64,000 nt of DNA, from assembly GCF_900168005.1 (NCBI RefSeq), contig NZ_FUYP01000007.1:62001-126000 (forward strand), given 5' to 3'. The position numbers were made by a program, and so were the translations under genes. A model generated the notes under the pieces. That model searched no databases and was not told where the DNA came from. It was given only the letters and a program-made list of their open reading frames with translations. Shown here one piece after another: positions 1 through 6,593 of this stretch; the first letter of the stretch is position 1, and every line of letters starts with the position of its first letter. This DNA is from Sphingopyxis flava (GTDB taxonomy: Bacteria > Pseudomonadota > Alphaproteobacteria > Sphingomonadales > Sphingomonadaceae).

Positions 1-2
1 AA

Positions 3-164
3 GACGCCGCAGAGGCACCTGAGGCCGCCCCAGAGAGCACAGGACGTGTCGTAGAGGATCACACCGAGGAACCCTTCCCGGAAAGCGAAAGCTCGCCCTA
101 CGACCGCAAGCCCAAGGTCGAACGCACCGAACGTAACGGGCGTGTCATTGAGACCTATCTGTAA
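3..164 (+). CDS. C-terminal end of portal (head-tail connector) protein, partial
   Basis: An open frame runs from the window edge to TAA at 162-164 and encodes the last 53 residues of an acidic, proline-rich tail ending in RVIETYL. The coding start is off the window. Directly downstream are scaffold, capsid and tail-tube genes in T7 order, and in T7 the gene before the scaffold is the portal (gp8). The call rests on position; these terminal residues are not diagnostic on their own. The next gene starts 12 bases downstream. Confidence 0.5.
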   Translation, partial: DAAEAPEAAPESTGRVVEDHTEEPFPESESSPYDRKPKVERTERNGRVIETYL

Positions 165-176
165 GGGAGCCGCCAA

Positions 177-1064
177 TTGGCAGACGAATTGAACAATGAG
201 GAAGGCCAGAAGCCCGCAGCGGGTGAAGGCCTTAGCGATGAAGTTGCGCGCCTTGCGGCTATTGGCCGTGGCGAGCTCGACCCTAACGCTTCCGTAGAGG
301 ACCCAGACGACTCCCAGAAGGGAGTTCCTGAGCGCCCTGCGGACGTCCCTGAGAAATTCTGGGATGCTGAGAAGGGCGAGATGCGCGCAGACGCTATCCT
401 CAAGAGCTATCTGGAGCTCGAAAAGAAGTCCAAGAAGGCAGCCGAAGAGGCCGCCGCCAAGGAGAAAGCGGAGAAGGATAAGGGCAAGAAGGGTGAAGGC
501 GAGGGCGAAGAGCCCGCTGCGCTCGACCCTGGTCTCCTCACGTCCGCGCAGGAAGAGTGGGCCACCTCGGGTGACCTCTCGGAAGAGACCCGCGAGAAGA
601 TTATAGCGGGCGGCATTCCTGAAGAGCTCCTGGACACCTACTTGGAGGGCGTTAAGGCTCTCTCCGCATCTCTCACTGCCAAGGTCTATGAGGCCGCTGG
701 CGGGGAGGAAGATTACAAGGCCGCGGTTGAATGGGCACGTGAGAATTGGACTGACGCGAAGGTCACCAAGTTCGACGCGGCGCTGGATGACCCCGATCTT
801 ATGCCGGTGATGGTCAACGCTCTGATGAGTGACTACCGCGCAGTTTCGCCCGGTGAGGGCAAGCTGACGCGCCAGCAAGGTGGGGCGCCTACGGGCGACC
901 TCTACTATGATGCCGAAGAGTTCACCAAGGACTTGGCGGCGGCTGATGCAAAGAATGATGCTCTCGCGCGCCGTAAAGCCGTCGAGAAGCTCCAACGGTC
1001 CAAGAAGGCTGGCACCCTGAAGCACGTAACTCCGCGCTCCGGGGCTGCCAAACTTCTAGGCTAA
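177..1064 (+). CDS. Phage capsid assembly scaffolding protein (T7 gp9-like)
   Basis: A 295-residue, highly charged protein, rich in Glu, Lys and Ala, with a long Lys/Glu/Ala low-complexity segment around residues 80-120 that should be helical or coiled coil. Size, acidity and position immediately before the major capsid gene fit the scaffolding protein that guides procapsid assembly and is later lost. The start is a TTG at 177 with GGGAG about nine bases upstream; no better ATG exists near the N-terminus. It follows the probable portal gene by 12 bases. T7 gp9 is of similar size. Identification is by composition and synteny, since scaffolds diverge quickly. Confidence 0.75.
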   Translation: MADELNNEEGQKPAAGEGLSDEVARLAAIGRGELDPNASVEDPDDSQKGVPERPADVPEKFWDAEKGEMRADAILKSYLELEKKSKKAAEEAAAKEKAEKDKGKKGEGEGEEPAALDPGLLTSAQEEWATSGDLSEETREKIIAGGIPEELLDTYLEGVKALSASLTAKVYEAAGGEEDYKAAVEWARENWTDAKVTKFDAALDDPDLMPVMVNALMSDYRAVSPGEGKLTRQQGGAPTGDLYYDAEEFTKDLAAADAKNDALARRKAVEKLQRSKKAGTLKHVTPRSGAAKLLG

Positions 1065-1082
1065 TAGAACACCCGAGGCCGT

Positions 1083-1102
1083 CAGATACGGCACACTACG
1101 GG
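1083..1102 (+). promoter_or_regulatory. Candidate phage RNA-polymerase promoter upstream of the capsid gene
   Basis: The stretch reads AGATACGGCACACTACGGG, which resembles the T7 class III promoter core (ATACG, then CACTA, then GGG) with one base fewer between blocks. It sits where T7 places its strong phi-10 promoter, between scaffold and capsid, just ahead of two hairpins. The phage polymerase gene is off the window, so specificity cannot be judged. A chance match is possible. Confidence 0.3.
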
Positions 1103-1103
1103 T

Positions 1104-1162
1104 TCAGACCATCGCGAGGTCTGACAGCGCACAGGGGCGCCCGCTGGTCACTACGGCGCCCC
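1104..1162 (+). promoter_or_regulatory. Two stem-loops in the capsid mRNA leader
   Basis: Two perfect hairpins lie between scaffold and capsid. The first is TCAGACC/GGTCTGA (1104-1110 with 1118-1124, 7-nt loop); the second is GGGGCGCC/GGCGCCCC (1134-1141 with 1155-1162, 13-nt loop). Neither has a T-run, so they are more likely RNA-processing or mRNA-stability structures at the start of the capsid transcript than terminators. The 222-bp gap between scaffold and capsid holds no other gene. Confidence 0.5.
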
Positions 1163-1286
1163 ACACTACCCGAATACCAAAGACAATCCCCGTACCGGGA
1201 CCGGCTGAGGCCGACAATCCCAACGCCAGCGGTGGACCTGAGGAAAGGGACACAAGAAACCCAACCTCCAATAATGATAAGGAAAA

Positions 1287-2240
1287 ATGGCTAATAGCAA
1301 CCCTTCCCGCCCCGGTCTTCGTGAGGGCGGATCGGACGCGCTTGAGCTGATGCTCGACGTCCGCGGTGGTGAAGTTCTCACCGCGTACAACGCAGCGGTC
1401 GTGATGCACGATAAGCACAAGACCCAGTCGCTCAAGGGCGCCAAGTCGGTGAAGTTCCCGGCATTCTGGAACGCCACCGCCGAATATCACACCCCTGGCG
1501 TTGAAATCCTCGGTGGGTCGATCCCGTCGCAGGATATCACCGTCACTCCTGACGACAAGCTCATCAGCGCGGTCTTCGTGGCTGACGTCGATGAAGCGCT
1601 GTTCGATGTTGATGTTCGTTCTCCGTATACCGAAGCCATCGGTCGCGAGCTCGCAGAGCACTATGACCGCAACGTGATGCGCGCCATTCTGGTCGCTTCG
1701 CGCGCGGGTGCGCTCTTTACGGGTGACCAGGGCGGCGGCTCGCTCACTGACGCTAACTTTGCATCGAGCGCTACGGCGCTGTTCGATGGCATCAGCGAAG
1801 CCAAGGAGCTCATGGACACCAAGCGTGTCCCTGTGGACAGCCAGCCGGTCTATGGGGTTCTCCCCACGGCCCAGTGGTACATCATGGCTCGCTCGGATCG
1901 GAACCTGAACCGCGACTATAACGGCGGCCAGTCGGATATTCGCCGTCACGTCTTGACGACTATTGACGATGTTCAGATCACCAAGTCGAACGTCGCCAAC
2001 GGTGTGTTTGGCGTCAACAGCTCGTCGGATACGAAAATCCCGAGCTATTACCGCATCAATGCCGCCAACTCGCGCGGTATTGTCTTTACCCCCTATGCAG
2101 CCGCCTCGGTTGTGGTGCAGGACCTTGGCTTCCAGATGGTTGACCAGCCCGAGAAGCAGGGTGTCCTTCTTATTGGACGCCGCATGGTCGGCACCCGCGC
2201 TCTGCGCTCCAAGGCCGCTGTTGAGCTGAAGATCGCGTAA
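1287..2240 (+). CDS. Major capsid protein (T7 gp10-like)
   Basis: A 317-residue protein with the composition expected of an HK97-fold podovirus major capsid protein. It has an extended N-terminus, an early segment with LMLDVRGGEVLTAY, a central Gly/Ala-rich segment and a C-terminus with GRRMVGTRALR as in T7-like coat proteins. The ATG at 1287 follows AAGGAA at good spacing. It is preceded by a candidate phage promoter and two leader hairpins and followed, after one small gene, by a strong terminator, the same expression layout as T7 gene 10. It should form the icosahedral shell. T7 makes a minor form by frameshifting at this gene's end; no such extension is evident, and a separate small ORF begins 4 bases after the stop. 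Confidence 0.88.
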   Translation: MANSNPSRPGLREGGSDALELMLDVRGGEVLTAYNAAVVMHDKHKTQSLKGAKSVKFPAFWNATAEYHTPGVEILGGSIPSQDITVTPDDKLISAVFVADVDEALFDVDVRSPYTEAIGRELAEHYDRNVMRAILVASRAGALFTGDQGGGSLTDANFASSATALFDGISEAKELMDTKRVPVDSQPVYGVLPTAQWYIMARSDRNLNRDYNGGQSDIRRHVLTTIDDVQITKSNVANGVFGVNSSSDTKIPSYYRINAANSRGIVFTPYAAASVVVQDLGFQMVDQPEKQGVLLIGRRMVGTRALRSKAAVELKIA

Positions 2241-2243
2241 GTC

Positions 2244-2648
2244 ATGGCTAATGTGACCACTCTCCGCGACGACAGCCTTCCCATCCTGTCGAGCGCCGCG
2301 GCGCGCATCTCCAAGGTCGTGAGCCTTGCGAGCGATGCCGCCGATAGCGGTGACACGATTGAAATCTTCGGATTTCCGACGACTGCGCGTGGGAAGATCG
2401 TTGACGCGCAACTCAGGGTCTCGGCCACGCTAGGTGCGAGCTGCACTGTTCAGCTTCGCGTTAATCGTGGCGGGTCCAGCACGGCGATCACCGCAGCTAC
2501 GACTGCGGGCGGTGCGTCGAAAGTTACGGGCGTCGCTCAGGCGAGCGTACCGTTTGAAATCCAGGGCGGCGATATCGTCGAGCTGGTTGTGGCTGGTGCA
2601 GACATTGCTGCTGCCGCCACGGCATCGGTCGATCTTCTGATCGCCTAA
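2244..2648 (+). CDS. Small capsid-associated protein, possible head decoration protein
   Basis: This 134-residue protein starts 4 bases after the capsid stop, so it is translated from the same message, and it ends just before the terminator. It is rich in Ala, Thr, Val and Ser with alternating hydrophobic pattern, suggesting a compact beta-sandwich; no cysteine cluster or membrane segment is visible beyond one Cys. Position between capsid and terminator is where decoration, fibre or minor capsid proteins occur in related podoviruses. I do not recognise the family, and the role is inferred from position and predicted fold type only. Confidence 0.55.
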   Translation: MANVTTLRDDSLPILSSAAARISKVVSLASDAADSGDTIEIFGFPTTARGKIVDAQLRVSATLGASCTVQLRVNRGGSSTAITAATTAGGASKVTGVAQASVPFEIQGGDIVELVVAGADIAAAATASVDLLIA

Positions 2649-2658
2649 AAGCACCCAG

Positions 2659-2690
2659 CGGGGGATGGCTACGGCTGTCCCCCGTTTTTT
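2659..2690 (+). terminator. Rho-independent-type terminator after the capsid genes (T7 T-phi equivalent)
   Basis: CGGGGGA at 2659-2665 pairs perfectly with TCCCCCG at 2678-2684 and is followed by six T (2685-2690). T7 has its single strong terminator at the same place, after the capsid gene, to boost capsid mRNA relative to tail genes. The hairpin lies ahead of the tail tube A start. Confidence 0.88.
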
Positions 2691-2712
2691 CATTTTTTGG
2701 GAGACCTACACC

Positions 2713-3315
2713 TTGTCAACCCTCCTCGCTCCCTCAACGGAGCTTGAGGCCGTCAACCGCATGTTGGGCAGCATCGGGCAGACGCCGGTAAACACCCTTG
2801 AGGTCTCCGGCATTCCAGACGTTACGCGCGCGCTTCGGTTCCTCAGGGAAACCCTGAAGGACCTTGAGGCTGCCGGATGGTCCTGGAACACTGACCGCAA
2901 TTATCAACTTCAGCCGGACCCTGACGGCTACATAGCGATCCCCACAGGTGCACTTGAGGTGGACCCTGAGGACGTCTCGTTAAACGTCTCGATCCGCCGC
3001 AACCCTGAAACCGGCGACCTGTCGCTCTATGACGCCGACGAGCAGACCTTCGTGTTTGAGGAGCCTGTAGAGGTCTCCGTCATCTGGGGCTTCCCATTCG
3101 AGGACGTGCCTCAGGCAGCGCGCACCTACGTGGCCATCGCAGCCTCGCGCAAATTCCAAGCCCAGACGGTCTCGTCCTCGTCGCTCGATAAGTTCAACGA
3201 AATGGACGAGCAGCGCGCCTGGAACCTCCTCAAACGGATGGAGCGCCGGGTTCGTGACACCAACGTATTCCGCGTCAACGCTTCTGCACAGCGGGCGATG
3301 CGCCGTCGCTTCTAA
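2713..3315 (+). CDS. Tail tubular protein A (T7 gp11-like)
   Basis: The protein begins STLLAPSTELEAVNRMLGSIGQTPVNTLE, closely matching the N-terminal pattern of T7 gp11 (AVN..L.SIG..PV.TLE), and continues with a W.W/N segment and a C-terminal A.RKFQ region typical of the family. It forms the upper ring of the short tail below the portal. I place the start at TTG 2713 (200 aa) with GGGAG nine bases upstream. The in-frame ATG at 2665 lies inside the terminator hairpin and would add residues not seen in relatives. It ends 8 bases before tail tube B. Confidence 0.88.
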   Translation: MSTLLAPSTELEAVNRMLGSIGQTPVNTLEVSGIPDVTRALRFLRETLKDLEAAGWSWNTDRNYQLQPDPDGYIAIPTGALEVDPEDVSLNVSIRRNPETGDLSLYDADEQTFVFEEPVEVSVIWGFPFEDVPQAARTYVAIAASRKFQAQTVSSSSLDKFNEMDEQRAWNLLKRMERRVRDTNVFRVNASAQRAMRRRF

Positions 3316-3323
3316 GGATATCC

Positions 3324-3809
3324 ATGTCACTCACTACCAGGACGATTTCCTCGTTGCTTAACGGGGTCTCGCGCCAGCCTGCGATCCTCAGGTCTCAGGA
3401 CCAGACAGAAGATGAGATCAACACCTGGGGCGATATTGCCAGAGGCCTAGGGCGTCGCCCGCCCACCAAGCATATTGCGGACCTGGGCGTGTCTGACGCA
3501 GAGGGCTCCTTCATCCACCACATCAACCGAGACACGAGCGAGCGCTACGTGGTCATCATCAAGGACGGAGACCTACGGGTCTTTGACGCCACCGATGGTG
3601 CCGAAAAGACGGTCGCGTTCCCGTTCGGTAAAGCCTATCTGGCGGGCGTTGAGGGCGCCTTCAAGGCTGTCACGGTCGCTGACTTCACGTTCATCGTAAA
3701 CTCCTCCATCACCCCGGCATTAGGTGCCGTAGGTGACGATGAGGAAACCCCTCCCGCCTACTACCTCCCCGGAGGTTACCGCGTGTGGGGCGAGGGAATG
3801 GGCATCTAA
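3324..3809 (+). CDS. Tail tubular protein B, N-terminal part (T7 gp12-like, split)
   Basis: This 161-residue protein matches the N-terminus of T7 gp12: it opens with a SLLNGVSRQP.ILR..DQ motif, followed by RRPPTKH, IHHINRD and VTVADFTFIVN at the expected spacings. It then stops with TAA at 3807-3809 where the T7 protein continues into a large inserted domain. The remainder of the protein is encoded by the next ORF in another frame, whose ATG overlaps this stop (TAATG). The start has AAGGAT upstream. It is probably a genuine two-polypeptide version or a lineage-specific break rather than a sequencing error, because the join falls at a natural domain boundary. Confidence 0.82.
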   Translation: MSLTTRTISSLLNGVSRQPAILRSQDQTEDEINTWGDIARGLGRRPPTKHIADLGVSDAEGSFIHHINRDTSERYVVIIKDGDLRVFDATDGAEKTVAFPFGKAYLAGVEGAFKAVTVADFTFIVNSSITPALGAVGDDEETPPAYYLPGGYRVWGEGMGI

Positions 3810-5626
3810 TGGCTATTACCAATCCCTCAGGTCTCGATGACGGTTACAATAACGATACCGTAGGTGGCGGCTCCGGTGCCGCGGGTAATTCTCCCGGAGG
3901 TAACACAGGGGGCTCAGGAACTACCCCTTACGTCCCCGGAGGCACCAATGGCCTCACCGGGTGTAAGCAGAACCCCGCCGCAGGAGAGACACTGGCCGGA
4001 ACCGTCCAGCGCTATGAGAACCTCCCTGAGACTGTCCCCTCCGGGGGCGTCTACCAGGTGATGGGCTCCGTGGAGAGCAACTTCACGTCCTACTACGTGC
4101 GCGGTGATGGTACTACCTGGAATGAGGCGGTCCGTCCCGGTCTCAAGAACCTCATCGACCCCCTAACGATGCCACACGCCCTCGTGCGTAAGGCTGATGG
4201 AACCTTTGAATTCGCCCCGTTCTGCTGGAAGCCCCGGCAGGTGGGCGACACCGTGACCAACCCGGCGCCGTTCTTCATCGGGCGGCCCATCCGGGACGTG
4301 TTCTTCTACCAGAACCGCCTAGGGTTCCTCACTGACGAGAGCGTCGTGTTCTCGGCTGCGGGGGATTATGGGGAGTTCTGGCGTAGGACGGTTCTCGACT
4401 ACATCGACAGCGACCCCATAACGGTCTCAGCTACGTCCAATGACGTGGCCCTGCTGGACTTCGCAGCCACCTTCAATGATGGCATCGTGTTGTTCTCGGG
4501 CCAGAAGCAATTCTCCCTATCTAACGGGGAGGCCGGCACCACGGCTACCAGCCTGGAGATCAACCCGGTGACCAGCTACAAGCTGGCCCAGGGTGTCCGT
4601 CCGGTTCCCAATGGGGAGACCGTAATCTTCGCCACCGAACAAGGCGGCTACACTGCGATCCAGGAGTACACGCGCCTAGACGGGCGTGACGCCACGGATG
4701 CCGCGGAGATCACCGCCCACGTCCCAGGGTTCATCCCACAGGGTGTCTCAAAGATCATCCCGGCCCCAGAGCTAAACACCATCGCCCTCGTGATGGCCAA
4801 CTCGGACAACCCTGAGCGGCTCTACATCTACCAGTACTACTGGGATGGGGACCGTAAGATCATCTCTGCGTGGCGTCGGTGGAGCCTTGCGGGCGCTCAA
4901 GTGCTCTCAGGGACGGCTGTGGACGGCAAGCTGTTGCTTGTGGTCCGGCGCAATAACAAGGCCTACCTGGAGAGTATCGACCTCCAGCCAACGGCTGTGT
5001 CAGAAGCCCAGGAGCATCTAATCTATCTGGATCGTCAGGTGACGCTCTCGGGCGTCTATGATGCCGAGACGGATACCACCACCTTTACGTTCCCATACGA
5101 GCCCGAGCCTTCGCTCCTTCGCATGGTCCGAACGCTGGGCGATGCGTACCCTGAGAGTATCATCCAGGGTGCATCCATCACAGTCGATGGGTCTACGGTT
5201 ACGGTTGCAGGTGACGAGAGCCACGCCTCGGTGACCGCGGGCGAAGCCTACAAGACTGCCATGAGGTTCTCTCAGCAGTTTCCCCTAGACTACCAAGGGA
5301 AACCCCTAACGTCCGGCAGGCTCCAGCTAAGGACCTTTATGGTGACCTTTGTAGACACCCCGTTCTTCACCGCTGAGGTGCAGCCTTATGGGCTGTATGC
5401 CAACATCGCGGATGAGGATAAGCGGCACGTCTATCAGATCACTGGGCAGCGTTTGGGCGAGGCCCAGATGCTCACCGGCAGTCTCAGTTACTACTCAGGA
5501 AGCCAGCCCTTTTCGGTGGAGGCAGACGCCTCCCAGGCACTCATCACCCTCATCAATGACACCCCCTTCTCCTCGTTCTTCGTGAGCGCGGAATGGGAGG
5601 GGCTCTATTATTCGAGGGCTCGTTGA
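3809..5626 (+). CDS. Tail tubular protein B, C-terminal part (T7 gp12-like, split)
   Basis: This 605-residue protein begins at the ATG overlapping the upstream stop (TAATG), which favours translational coupling. The first 50 or so residues are a Gly/Ser/Asn-rich linker. After that it aligns with T7 gp12 from YYVRGDGTTW onward, through TMPHALVRKADGTF, DVFFYQNRLGFL, DPI.VS, ITAHVPGFIP and a C-terminal AEWEGLYY.R. It forms the tail nozzle below gp11. The domain that T7 carries between about residues 150 and 270 is essentially replaced by the Gly-rich linker. Upstream in-frame codons back to GTG 3785 are open but unlikely to be used. The next gene overlaps its stop. Confidence 0.85.
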   Translation: MAITNPSGLDDGYNNDTVGGGSGAAGNSPGGNTGGSGTTPYVPGGTNGLTGCKQNPAAGETLAGTVQRYENLPETVPSGGVYQVMGSVESNFTSYYVRGDGTTWNEAVRPGLKNLIDPLTMPHALVRKADGTFEFAPFCWKPRQVGDTVTNPAPFFIGRPIRDVFFYQNRLGFLTDESVVFSAAGDYGEFWRRTVLDYIDSDPITVSATSNDVALLDFAATFNDGIVLFSGQKQFSLSNGEAGTTATSLEINPVTSYKLAQGVRPVPNGETVIFATEQGGYTAIQEYTRLDGRDATDAAEITAHVPGFIPQGVSKIIPAPELNTIALVMANSDNPERLYIYQYYWDGDRKIISAWRRWSLAGAQVLSGTAVDGKLLLVVRRNNKAYLESIDLQPTAVSEAQEHLIYLDRQVTLSGVYDAETDTTTFTFPYEPEPSLLRMVRTLGDAYPESIIQGASITVDGSTVTVAGDESHASVTAGEAYKTAMRFSQQFPLDYQGKPLTSGRLQLRTFMVTFVDTPFFTAEVQPYGLYANIADEDKRHVYQITGQRLGEAQMLTGSLSYYSGSQPFSVEADASQALITLINDTPFSSFFVSAEWEGLYYSRAR

Positions 5627-6105
5627 GTGCCCGCGCAGTTCCCTTCAGCGCTCTCCCTGACGATACCCTGGCGGAAGCCATAAGGTACGTTGGGGAGAAC
5701 CTGAGGGAAGCCGATGTGGCCGAGATTAGGGCCACCATGGTCGGGGACCCGGCTGAGATCCTCCAGGCGTCTGCCATGGGCTCTACTCTAGGGTGGGTCA
5801 TGGTGAACGCTACGGGTCTCCCTGTGGCTCTCTTTGGTGTGGCACCGCACGGCATCCCTGGCGTAGGTGTGCCCTGGATGGTCGCCACCCCGGAGGCCCT
5901 CAAGGAGCGGCTCTCCTGGGCACGGCAGACGCGCCGGCACGTAGATGAGATGCTTGAGGTCTTCCCGACCCTAACGAACCACATAGACGCCCGTAACGAT
6001 GCCTCATTGGATTGGCTCCTATGGGCGGGGTTCGACCTAATCGACGCCAAGTCAAACCACGGCCCCGAGGGTCGGCTGTTTCTCCAGTTTATGAAAGCAA
6101 GATAA
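5623..6105 (+). CDS. Internal virion protein A (T7 gp13-like)
   Basis: The protein has the GNAT-like layout of the gp13 family: an LPDDTLAEA start, a central G.P.ALFG.AP segment, VPWMVAT, then RQTRRHVDEMLE, and a C-terminal WLLWAGFDLI..... GRLFLQF. gp13 assists assembly of the internal virion core. I favour TTG 5623 (160 aa), which overlaps the upstream stop by 4 bases (TTGA) and follows GAGGG. An ATG at 5593 (170 aa) is also open but would overlap by 34 bases. It lies between tail tube B and the gp14-like gene, exactly as in T7. Confidence 0.75.
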   Translation: MSARAVPFSALPDDTLAEAIRYVGENLREADVAEIRATMVGDPAEILQASAMGSTLGWVMVNATGLPVALFGVAPHGIPGVGVPWMVATPEALKERLSWARQTRRHVDEMLEVFPTLTNHIDARNDASLDWLLWAGFDLIDAKSNHGPEGRLFLQFMKAR

Positions 6106-6110
6106 CCAGC

Positions 6111-6584
6111 ATGTGCATTCCAGCGGTAGCCGCCGCGGCGCTCGTTGCCGCTGGCACCACGGCTGTCAGCGTTGTGGCTAACAACCAGGCGGCCAAGGCT
6201 GCGAACAAGGCGTTGAACCAGCAGAACATCGCCAGAAAGAAAGAGATTGACCGCGCCGCAACGGCTGAGATCAATGATCGACTGCGCGAGATGCGGCGAG
6301 AACAAGCCAGGATCGTGGTCGCAGCCGGTGAGAGCGGGCTGAGCTTGAATAGTACGTCCGTTGAAGCCCTGCTGCTTGATAGCATGATGCAGGCCGAGCT
6401 CGCCAACGATACCTCCCTGGCAAACCGAGAGAGCCGTAAGCTCGCCTCAGATGCTGAAACCCAATCCCGTATGCAGGCCAAGACGACGCTGCTGGGGGCG
6501 GGGCTCCAGATTGGACTGGCTGGCGGGTCCGCGGCCCTTGGCGCATCAGGTCGTCAGCGCGCGGCCACCAACGCCGGTAACTAA
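6111..6584 (+). CDS. Internal virion protein B (T7 gp14-like)
   Basis: 157 residues starting MCIPAVAAAALVAAG: an N-terminal hydrophobic Ala/Val stretch, a long charged helix (about residues 25-75, rich in Lys, Arg, Glu, Gln), and a C-terminal Gly/Ala-rich hydrophobic segment around residues 125-145. This alternation of helix and glycine-rich membrane-active segments is characteristic of gp14, which is ejected into the outer membrane during infection. The frame is open upstream to 6012 but the ATG at 6111 gives the expected N-terminus. It lies 5 bases after the gp13-like gene and 9 before the gp15-like gene. Confidence 0.75.
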   Translation: MCIPAVAAAALVAAGTTAVSVVANNQAAKAANKALNQQNIARKKEIDRAATAEINDRLREMRREQARIVVAAGESGLSLNSTSVEALLLDSMMQAELANDTSLANRESRKLASDAETQSRMQAKTTLLGAGLQIGLAGGSAALGASGRQRAATNAGN

Positions 6585-6593
6585 GGATAACCA

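Noticed and set aside
1104..2411. A 435-codon open frame on the minus strand across the capsid gene
   Set aside because: It is antisense to a well-supported capsid gene, contains the reversed codons of that gene and shows no domain. It is a GC-bias shadow.
2665..2712. ATG 2665 as start of tail tube A
   Set aside because: It lies inside the terminator hairpin, and residues before the TTG 2713 start are unlike relatives.
3781..3815. Programmed -1 frameshift joining the two tail tube B ORFs
   Set aside because: No XXXYYYZ slippery heptamer or strong downstream pseudoknot is seen; stop-start overlap TAATG is the simpler explanation.
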